Positions 1 through 5,511 of a stretch of 7,754 nucleotides of DNA are shown here, in pieces (position 1 is the first letter of the stretch; each line of letters begins with the position of its first letter). The notes under the pieces were generated by a model that saw only the letters and a program-made list of their open reading frames with translations, ran no database searches and had not been told where the DNA came from. This DNA comes from Clostridiales bacterium. Lineage in GTDB: Bacteria > Bacillota > Clostridia > Oscillospirales > QAMX01. Location of the stretch: the NCBI GenBank assembly GCA_012841675.1, contig DUUG01000340.1:1-7754 (forward strand). Reading direction: 5' to 3'. Made by a program: the position numbers and the translations under genes.

Positions 1-525
1 ATGCTTTTAGCCGTATTTGAAAAAGTTGACGGCGACAAACAGCGGGCCTTAGAGAAACACAAGTCTGATGCCAAATACATAACAGGCGCCGTTGCCATTT
101 TTCTGCCGATTTTATATGCAATCATTGACGGCGTGACGAGCTTCTTAGACGGGTTGGTGTTAGACGGTAAGTTTGCCGATTACGGCTGGGCGCTTTCCGA
201 GTATGAAGCAAATATCTCTTATGAGCTTACGTTTCTTGCCTGTGCGTTGGGCGCGCTTTTCTACCTGCTTGTCATTAGAAAGCAGAAAATTCGGCTTTGG
301 GATGAAAAGCCTAAGCTGGCCGGGGCCTTGTGCGAAACGGCCGGTCAGTTTACCTATGTGTTTGCCATGGCGGATACACCTGTTCTCGCCGCGCCCATGA
401 TAGCCTCATATAGCGTGGTGTCGGCCATTTTGTCGCATATTTTCTTAAAAGAGCGGCTAAGCGCGAAATATTACCCGGTTATTCTGCTTGTTATGATCGG
501 CGTTTTCGTTTTAGGAATGGAGTAA
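1..525 (+). CDS. EamA/DMT-family transporter, C-terminal half (5' end outside window)
   Basis: The frame is open from the first base and ends in TAA at 523-525. The visible 174 residues are hydrophobic, with about five likely membrane segments at roughly residues 27-45, 72-92, 105-125, 127-147 and 155-173. The order matches the second EamA repeat of drug/metabolite transporters: a short helix pair, a loop rich in basic residues (RKQK), then a helix with A-x-P-x-x-A-S-Y followed by an acidic/basic LKERLS loop and a last helix. Full-length members have about 280-300 residues and ten helices, so the first repeat probably lies to the left and the ATG at position 1 is probably internal. The family exports or imports small metabolites across the cytoplasmic membrane; the substrate cannot be read from sequence. 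It is separated from the downstream ABC operon by a 100-base gap holding a promoter, so it is probably a separate unit. The family call is good; the start is unknown. Confidence 0.8.
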   Translation: MLLAVFEKVDGDKQRALEKHKSDAKYITGAVAIFLPILYAIIDGVTSFLDGLVLDGKFADYGWALSEYEANISYELTFLACALGALFYLLVIRKQKIRLWDEKPKLAGALCETAGQFTYVFAMADTPVLAAPMIASYSVVSAILSHIFLKERLSAKYYPVILLVMIGVFVLGME

Positions 526-557
526 GCCAAAAAAATGCTGTAATTTATTTTCACCTA

Positions 558-566
558 TGCTATAAT
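558..566 (+). promoter_or_regulatory. Extended -10 promoter for the ABC exporter operon
   Basis: TGCTATAAT is a perfect extended -10 element (TG-N-TATAAT) in an AT-rich gap between the EamA gene and the ABC ATPase gene. A convincing -35 box is not visible 16-18 bases upstream, which is acceptable for extended -10 promoters read by the housekeeping sigma factor. Transcription would start near 573-575, leaving a leader of about 50 bases before the ribosome binding site. No clear operator palindrome is seen. Confidence 0.6.
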
Positions 567-609
567 AAACTAGACATTTGAGAGCTTTGCAGTTTGCTTT
601 ATTATGAAA

Positions 610-631
610 GGAAAAGAGGGATTTCATGTAG
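610..631 (+). promoter_or_regulatory. Ribosome binding site followed by an ATG-TAG start-stop pair
   Basis: A purine-rich Shine-Dalgarno stretch (GGAAAAGAGGG, 610-620) sits five bases before ATG at 626-628, the spacing expected for a real start. The very next codon is TAG (629-631), in the same frame as the ABC ATPase. Past the TAG the frame reads L-L-V-E-G-I-T-K, a normal N-terminus for this family. So the ribosome binding site is placed for an ATG whose second codon is a stop. Translation could restart at TTG 635 (14 bases from the SD), the TAG could be read through, or the gene could carry a nonsense mutation at codon 2. Confidence 0.65.
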
Positions 632-634
632 CTA

Positions 635-1522
635 TTGGTGGAAGGGATTACCAAGTCGTTTAACGGTAAGACCGTTGTAGATCATGTGAGCTTTTCTATG
701 TCAGAGCCGGGTGTGTTTGGCCTGATCGGAACAAACGGTGCAGGAAAAACCACGACCATCCGCGTTATGCTCGGCATTATGCCGGCGGATAGCGGGCAGG
801 CCCTTTGGCAAGAAAATCCCATTACAAGAGAAGGCGTTCGCGTCGGCTATATGCCGGAAGACCGCGGGATTTATATGAAGCACAAAGTCGAGGAGCAGCT
901 TGTCTATTTTGCTCGTCTGCACGGCATGTCAAAAGCGGATGCCAAAAAAGCGACTATTTGGTGGCTGGAACGGCTGGGAATTCCCGAGTATAAAAACGTG
1001 GAGGCGGAAAAGCTCTCCAAGGGAAACCAACAGAAGATTCAGTTAATTGCAACGCTTTTGCACGATCCAGAGCTTATTATCCTTGACGAGCCTTTCAGCG
1101 GCTTGGATCCCTTAAATGTGGAGCTGTTTAAATCTGTCATTGTGGATTTGACCCATGCCGGCAAGTACATCATTTTGTCTAGCCATCAAATGGAGACGGT
1201 GGAAAAATATTGTCGAGATATTGTGCTTTTGCATTGGGGAAAAACGGTGCTTTCGGGCAACTTGCGTGAAATTAAGGCAAGCTACGGCCATACAAACCTG
1301 TATGTGGAAGCAGGGGAAGGAGCCGAGGCGCTGGGCGAGCAAATGGGACTTAAGATCATTGGCAAGCGAGCCCAAGGGGTGGAATTTTTCATCACCGGCG
1401 ACGAAATGGCAAATGCCTATTTGCAGGCATTGCTGGAAGCGGGGATGTTTCCCGTTCGGTATGAGATCCGTGAACCGTCGCTGCATGAGATTTTCGTAGA
1501 GAAAGCGGGGGCAGAGGCATGA
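635..1522 (+). CDS. ABC transporter ATP-binding protein (NatA/YhaQ-like, COG4152 type)
   Basis: This is the cytoplasmic ATPase of a two-gene ABC exporter. All core motifs are present: Walker A GTNGAGKTT at residues 32-40, signature LSKGNQQKIQ at 127-136, Walker B LIILDEPFSGLDP at 147-159 and the switch histidine in SSH at 182-184. The Q-loop region reads GYMPEDRGIY (71-80), with Glu where most ABC proteins have Gln. To my knowledge this P-E-[DE]-R-G pattern is usual for the YhaQ/NatA-like group, whose C-terminal part (about 210-295 here) resembles the DUF4162 region. The length of 295 residues is normal. It overlaps the permease gene by ATGA (1519-1522), so the two are translationally coupled. 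The natural start would be ATG 626, but TAG follows it at once, so TTG 635 is given as the first usable start. The substrate is unknown; the family includes Na+ and antibiotic or peptide exporters. Confidence 0.88.
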   Translation: MVEGITKSFNGKTVVDHVSFSMSEPGVFGLIGTNGAGKTTTIRVMLGIMPADSGQALWQENPITREGVRVGYMPEDRGIYMKHKVEEQLVYFARLHGMSKADAKKATIWWLERLGIPEYKNVEAEKLSKGNQQKIQLIATLLHDPELIILDEPFSGLDPLNVELFKSVIVDLTHAGKYIILSSHQMETVEKYCRDIVLLHWGKTVLSGNLREIKASYGHTNLYVEAGEGAEALGEQMGLKIIGKRAQGVEFFITGDEMANAYLQALLEAGMFPVRYEIREPSLHEIFVEKAGAEA

Positions 1523-2778
1523 AATCTTTCCGTACGGTTTTCAGCTTCACATTGCGTGATGCGATGCGTAAGAAGTTTTTCATTATCTCCACTATTTTCG
1601 GACTTGTTTTGATTCTGGTCCTTTGTGCGCTTCCTATGATCCTTGATAAAACAGACGATAGTACCGATACTCCTGGTATGGGTGGGGATCCAGGGACGCC
1701 GACGGAGGTTTCCAAAACGGGCACTATCTACTTTCTAACAAAAGGCGACTTCCCAAACGGCGTTGCCGCCATGGAACAAGCCTTTCCCACAGACGAGATT
1801 ATTCCCATTATGGAAAATGAGCTAGAGCAGAGTATTGAAATGGCGGCAACGTCCGACAAAACGGCAGTCATTGTGCTGAATATGGAAAACGGGCTGCCCA
1901 TGGTGACGGCGCATATCAAATCTTTTTTTGACGATTCCGTCGCTTCGTATGCAGCAAAGGCCATTCAGCGGCAATGGACTACAGATTTGCTTGCCGCTGA
2001 AGGAGTTTCCGAAGAGGTTGCCTTACAAGTTGCAAATGATGTGCCGTATGTGGTAAATTTAGTAGGAAAAATGGATCTTTCGGGCTATATAATTGGAATA
2101 CTCATACTCTGTATCATGTTTTTCGCCATCTACTACTATGGATACGGTGTTGCCATGTCGGTGGCAACGGAAAAAACATCCCGCGTAATGGAAACCCTAT
2201 TGGTGGCTGCCCGTCCGAGGGAGCTGTTCTGGGGTAAGTGCCTTGCCATGGGTGTATTGGGACTGGCACAGCTTTCACTGTTTTTGGGCTTTGGCGCGCT
2301 TTGCTATCATTTCCTCGTTCCGGAAGACTTCTTAATCATGGGCATGCCTTTGTCCCTATCGGCGTTTACGTTTACCTCGGCGGTGCTTGTGCTTGCGTAC
2401 TTTTTACTGGGATATCTTTTGTATGTGGTGCTCAATGCCGCCAGCGGCGCGATGGTCAGCAGGGCAGAGGATGTCAACTCCGCTATGATGCCCGTTATGA
2501 TGATAAGCATGGTCGCCTTTTATGTGGCGTATGGCGGCGCCTTGAGCGGCAGCGGCGCCTTGTCCCGCATTGCCCTTTGGATTCCGTTTGCCTCGCCGTT
2601 CTTAATGCCGTTCCGTCTATTAAATGAGCAGGTGCCGTGGAGTGATATTGCCATTTCCATCTCAACGCTTGTGGTGGGAATTGCCATTTTGTCAGTTCTG
2701 TCTCTGCGCCTGTACTCGATTTCCGTTTTGCATTACGGAACGAGACTAAAACTCCGCGACATAAAAAAGAAAAGCTAA
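1519..2778 (+). CDS. ABC-2 type permease (NatB/YhaP-like, COG1668 type)
   Basis: This is the membrane partner of the preceding ATPase. The 419-residue protein has the expected plan: a short cytoplasmic N-terminus, one membrane helix at about 20-42, a large extracytoplasmic domain (about 43-188), then a bundle of five or six helices from about 190 to 400. The motif EKTSRVMETLLVAARP just after the second helix is the typical cytoplasmic coupling segment of NatB-type permeases (compare E-K-x-S-R-V-x-E-x-L-L). The C-terminus is basic (KLRDIKKKS). The ATG overlaps the TGA of the ATPase gene and a G-rich stretch (GGGGGCAGAGG) directly upstream can act as its ribosome binding site. No frameshift or missing segment is seen. 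With the ATPase it probably forms an exporter in the cytoplasmic membrane; the substrate is unknown. Confidence 0.88.
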   Translation: MKSFRTVFSFTLRDAMRKKFFIISTIFGLVLILVLCALPMILDKTDDSTDTPGMGGDPGTPTEVSKTGTIYFLTKGDFPNGVAAMEQAFPTDEIIPIMENELEQSIEMAATSDKTAVIVLNMENGLPMVTAHIKSFFDDSVASYAAKAIQRQWTTDLLAAEGVSEEVALQVANDVPYVVNLVGKMDLSGYIIGILILCIMFFAIYYYGYGVAMSVATEKTSRVMETLLVAARPRELFWGKCLAMGVLGLAQLSLFLGFGALCYHFLVPEDFLIMGMPLSLSAFTFTSAVLVLAYFLLGYLLYVVLNAASGAMVSRAEDVNSAMMPVMMISMVAFYVAYGGALSGSGALSRIALWIPFASPFLMPFRLLNEQVPWSDIAISISTLVVGIAILSVLSLRLYSISVLHYGTRLKLRDIKKKS

Positions 2779-2781
2779 GAT

Positions 2782-2818
2782 AAAAAGCACTTTTGACAAA
2801 ACGTCAAAAGTGCTTTTT
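2782..2818. terminator. Bidirectional intrinsic terminator between convergent units
   Basis: A perfect 16-bp inverted repeat (left arm 2782-2797 AAAAAGCACTTTTGAC, right arm 2803-2818) encloses a five-base AAAAC loop. The outer ends are A5 on the left and T5 on the right, so a U-tract follows the hairpin on either strand. It begins four bases after the permease stop codon and lies directly beyond the last codon of the minus-strand prepilin extension (TAG at 2819-2821), so it can end both converging transcripts. Confidence 0.9.
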
Positions 2819-3007
2819 CTATTTCAGTTCTATTATTGCCTTCTGGCACCAGGAAAACAGCAAATTATAAGCACAGTCAAAATCAAACTCTTGGTTGTGC
2901 TTAAGCTGTATGGTCATTTCGAGCACTTCTTTGTCGTTGCCGGTCAGGTGTTCTAGTAGCTCCTGCTTGGTTGCGTAGAAAATGCCGTTTTCCACGTAGT
3001 GCTTGTT
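2819..3007 (-). other. 62-codon open frame continuing past the amber stop of the prepilin gene
   Basis: Directly after the TAG at 3010-3008 the same minus-strand frame stays open for 62 codons and ends in TAG at 2821-2819, right at the terminator. The encoded piece is not low-complexity. It starts NKHYVENGIFYATKQELLEH, is rich in Leu, Glu and Lys, and ends FSWCQKAIIELK, like a small soluble helical domain. It could be the true C-terminus of the prepilin gene cut off by a nonsense mutation or recoded amber. It could also be a separate small gene: a GTG at 2995-2993 would give 58 residues, but no ribosome binding site stands before it, and N-K-H-Y would make a natural N-terminus if the TAG were once a start codon. 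I do not recognise a family. That it is coding is inferred from the open frame, composition and abutting terminator. Confidence 0.5.
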
Positions 3008-3727
3008 CTATTCGGTGTCTACTTGAAAGGGGTCATCCGGGTCCGGCACTTCCATAAAAAATATATCGCTGCTGTCGGAGGACAGGAAAACCAAGCGTTC
3101 GGGCATGCCCTCCAGATCCTCCGCCGGCATATTGTTCATCACAACTACGCCGTAGTAGGTGATATGATCGGTGATGATTTCATACTTCGCGTAGGAAACC
3201 TTGTTGCTGGTTTGCATTTCTATGGTCACAGACTGGATGTTGCCGGTTTTTAACTCAGTGTTGCCCATCTGCATGACAAATTCACTGTCGTCAAAGTACA
3301 AAAAGTGGTGGTGCTCGCCCATTTCGGAAGTATCCGGGCGCTCCGTTCGGATTTTGACGGTTAGTGCCGTTTGCAAATTGTCCTTTAACGCCAATTCCAC
3401 CAGTTTGATTTCGCGCTGTTCCTGTGCGGTCTTGGTGGTAGAGCCGAACATGCGAACGCCGAGAATCAACGCCGTTCCTGCCGCGCCGATGACAAGAACC
3501 GTAATCGCCACGGCAAGCAAAAGCTCAACAAGCGTAATGCCGCGGCGGGAATTTAGTTGGAGATTTTCGCTGACGATATTTTTGCCAAGCAACGTATTGG
3601 AAAAGGAGATAACGGCAATTACCGCCGCAATCAAAATCACCAGTAGCGCCGCGGCGACCAGCACTTCCACAAGAGTAATACCGCGCTTGTTTTGAAATCG
3701 TCTGCGCAGCAAGGTTTTATCGCACAT
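3008..3727 (-). CDS. Prepilin-like protein with two tandem prepilin N-terminal motifs
   Basis: Type IV pilins and pseudopilins start with a short basic leader ending in Gly, cut by prepilin peptidase, then a hydrophobic helix with Glu at mature position 5. This 239-residue protein has that motif twice: KRG|ITLVEV at residues 14-22 with a hydrophobic run to about 42, and again RRG|ITLVEL at 61-69 with a hydrophobic run to about 90. The two glycines are 47 residues apart. The remaining 145 residues form a soluble domain ending in an acidic DPDDPFQVDTE tail before TAG. Start ATG 3727 has an AGAGGA site eight bases upstream and overlaps the end of the upstream gene by 11 bases. The likely origin is an in-frame fusion of two adjacent pseudopilin genes by deletion: the first lost its globular domain and the second its start. 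The codons of the two motifs differ at several third positions, so this is not a fresh duplication. Confidence 0.8.
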   Translation of the reverse strand: MCDKTLLRRRFQNKRGITLVEVLVAAALLVILIAAVIAVISFSNTLLGKNIVSENLQLNSRRGITLVELLLAVAITVLVIGAAGTALILGVRMFGSTTKTAQEQREIKLVELALKDNLQTALTVKIRTERPDTSEMGEHHHFLYFDDSEFVMQMGNTELKTGNIQSVTIEMQTSNKVSYAKYEIITDHITYYGVVVMNNMPAEDLEGMPERLVFLSSDSSDIFFMEVPDPDDPFQVDTE

Positions 3728-4842
3728 ATCGACCGTCCTCTACCGAAACCGTCGGAATCAAACCGGGCGTAATCACTTCGGTGGAGGTGATATCCGCCAC
3801 ACGGGTGAACCTACCGCTTCCGGCTGCCGTATGAAGCTCACCGTCGAAAAGGTCTATCTCCCCGTCGATTTCATAAACCCCCGACCGAATGGTTTTTATC
3901 GATCCGTTGCTCAGGTAAATATATGTGTCCTGATTAAACTGCACATAGATTGATTTTCCGGCAACGGCCGGCGCAATACGGAAGGAAGAATTGGGATGCA
4001 TTTGCAAAATTCGGTCGTAGTTTTCAAAACAGATAAATTGCGTTGTGAATTTCACAGACACGGGGTCGAACTTTGATGTGTACGAACTGCGCCCGTTGCC
4101 AAAGGTGTAGCGGCCGGTTCCGCCACCGCCTGCGTAATACCAGTGGCCTGCCGTGCTCGAGCTGTTATACGTCTGTCCCTTGTCACGGCCCACAAGAATG
4201 TCATACTCCGTTGTACCGCCGACGTCAAGGTAGGTTCTTAAACGGACGGTTCTCGCCTGATAATGCAAAGAAGCGTAGTTTTTGAAAGTGTTATGGTTGC
4301 TACTGTAATTCAAACCGATCAGATACATGGAAATATAGTTGTCGGGCTTCGCTGCGGGAGATCCGGTAGAAATCAAACCGTTGGTAAGCCAGCCGGCGTC
4401 CTCAGCGGAAATCCACCTCTGCCGAATATCGGGGCGGGATTCGATTACGTGGCTGTCAAAATGATTCAGCCCCGTATCCAGCGTGGCTTTATTGGTGTTG
4501 TTGTAGGCGTTTAAATTGGCGGTATAGTCAGCAAGATCGGCAAAATACGGGTTCATAATGCTTTCGTAGGCGGCAAGCTCGTTCCAGTAGGGGGCCATTT
4601 GCGCATTGTATGCCGCCAAGGCGTTTTGATACTCCACGTATGCTCTAAATTGCGAGTGGTAGTTGTTATAATCGTTTTTTTGTGAAGTGTTTAAGTTGGA
4701 GTATCTGTATCCGTTGTAAGAGGTGCCGTTTCTGTAATTGACTAAGCGAGTAAGATAATTGCTATCGCTTTCGCCGCTGTTCTGCGGTGGGGCATAGTAG
4801 GTGGTAGAGAGGAACCGTCTTTGGTACAAGCTGGAAGGGAAG
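3717..4842 (-). pseudogene. Tyr/Asn-rich pilin-associated protein, 5' end missing
   Basis: About 374 residues are readable, ending in TAA at 3719-3717. I do not recognise the family. The first part is rich in Tyr and Asn and carries three 14-residue repeats. The second part looks like an extracellular beta-rich domain: many aromatic and Gly/Ser residues, a YYAGGGGTGRYTFGNG stretch, and near the end short strands around DGEIDLFDGELHTA, with a single Cys (FICFENYD). No signal peptide or prepilin leader is present because the frame runs directly into sequence antisense to the pilT gene at about 4842. The frame stays open to 5072 on this strand, but that part is the complement of a conserved ATPase domain and is not a credible N-terminus. 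Overlap with the prepilin gene suggests one operon and a role as a large minor pilin or pilus-tip protein (inference). No start codon can be assigned. Confidence 0.6.
4494..4619 (-). repeat. Three tandem 42-base (14-residue) coding repeats
   Basis: Within the Tyr/Asn-rich protein three consecutive 14-residue units read LAAYNAQMAPYWNE (4619-4578), LAAYESIMNPYFAD (4577-4536) and LADYTANLNAYNNT (4535-4494). The shared pattern is L-A-[AD]-Y-x-x-x-[ML]-x-[PA]-Y. The units are similar in protein but clearly diverged in DNA, so the array is old or under protein-level selection. A further Tyr-rich segment (FRAYVEYQNA) precedes them. The 14-residue period with aromatic positions fits a helical or coiled stalk. 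Confidence 0.7.
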
Positions 4843-4846
4843 CATT
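4838..4846. other. Rearrangement junction: pilin-associated gene joined head-to-head to pilT
   Basis: To the left, minus-strand coding reads SSLYQRRFLSTTYYAPPQ and onward into the pilin-associated protein. To the right, plus-strand coding starts with HLSADCRPSYRLYGKM, which aligns to the S-D-L-H-L-S-A-x-x-x-P-x-x-R-x-x-G region near the N-terminus of PilT ATPases. Homology on the plus strand begins at the His codon 4843-4845. Neither gene has its 5' end, start codon or promoter, which is the pattern of an inversion or an inverted chimera with loss of sequence between the two. Confidence 0.6.
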
Positions 4847-5487
4847 TATCTGCCGATTGCCGGCCTTCGTATCGGCTGTATGGCAAAATGGAGTTTTTTG
4901 ATGCGGAACCCATTGCCAACGCGGAGCTGGAATCTTTTATTGGGGAAAAGCTAACCGAAACCCAGCGCAAAAAGCTAATCGATGAGATGGAGCTTGACTG
5001 TTCCATTAGCTTTGGGGAAGAAATACTGCGAATGAATGTCTTCTCGCAAAGCCGGGGCCGCGCCATTTCCATGCGTATTGTAAAGGCAAAGGTTCCGCCC
5101 CTGCATCAGCTAGGCTTTTCAACGGCCATAAACAAGATGTTTAGCTATCGTGACGGCTTGATTTTAATCACCGGCCCCACGGGAAGCGGTAAATCCACGA
5201 CTATTGCCTCTATCATCGATAAATTTAACGAAACCTCCAACCAACACATTATAACCATCGAGGATCCCATTGAATATCGGTTTACATCCAAGCGCTGTCT
5301 TATTAACCAGCGGGAAATCGGCAAAAACACCCTAAGCTATGCGGCGGCACTTCGTTCTGCCCTGCGAGAGGATCCGGATATTATCTTTGTCGGCGAAATG
5401 CGGGATATGGAATCTGTTTCCATTGCCCTAACGGCGGCAGAAACGGGGCATGCGGAAATAGCCGCTGAAAACAAGACAAAGGCATAA
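4843..5487 (+). pseudogene. pilT: PilT-type twitching ATPase, truncated at both ends
   Basis: PilT is the hexameric cytoplasmic ATPase that powers pilus retraction. The fragment shows the N-terminal domain from HLSADCRPSYRLYG (about 4843-4884) and then the RecA-like core: Walker A GPTGSGKS at 5173-5196, Asp box IITIEDPIEY at about 5248-5277, Walker B DPDIIFVGEMRD at about 5371-5406 and the His box start TAAETGH at 5431-5451. After that His codon the family normally continues through a T-L-H-T motif and a C-terminal domain with AIRNLIRE, but here only AEIAAENKTKA and TAA follow. Roughly 20 N-terminal and 130-150 C-terminal residues of the usual 345-360 are missing. The frame opens at GTG 4801, but the first 14 codons do not look like PilT. 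Without the rest of the His box and the C-terminal domain it should not work as a motor. Confidence 0.85.
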
Positions 5488-5493
5488 CGCCCG

Positions 5494-5511
5494 AAGGGAG
5501 GTATATGCTTG
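5494..5511 (+). promoter_or_regulatory. Ribosome binding site that selects the TTG start of pilC
   Basis: AAGGGAGG (5494-5501) is a near-perfect Shine-Dalgarno site. The ATG at 5505 is only three bases away and runs into TAA after four codons. TTG at 5509 is seven bases away and opens the frame M-Q-F-N-Y-V-A-E-D-A-Q, the classical PilC N-terminus, so TTG is the real start. Confidence 0.85.

Noticed and set aside
1112..1486. Long minus-strand open frames antisense to the ABC ATPase
   Set aside because: They are shadows of a gene with all ABC motifs intact on the plus strand, with no recognisable domains or initiation signals of their own.
2782..2818. Hairpin as a CRISPR-like or attachment-site repeat
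   Set aside because: It is a single inverted repeat with flanking A and T tracts between convergent genes, which is a standard bidirectional terminator.
2999..3695. Plus-strand open frames opposite the prepilin gene
   Set aside because: The minus strand has overlapping gene structure, a ribosome binding site and clear prepilin motifs; the plus-strand products show no family features.
4801..4842. GTG start at 4801 as the true start of the pilT gene
   Set aside because: The 14 residues it adds do not resemble PilT, it follows a TAG directly, and this stretch is better explained as the coding strand of the minus-strand protein.
4845..5072. Minus-strand open frame extending the pilin-associated protein upstream to 5072
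   Set aside because: It is the exact complement of a conserved PilT domain, has no prepilin or signal motif and a Ser/Ile-rich shadow composition, so it is not a credible N-terminus.
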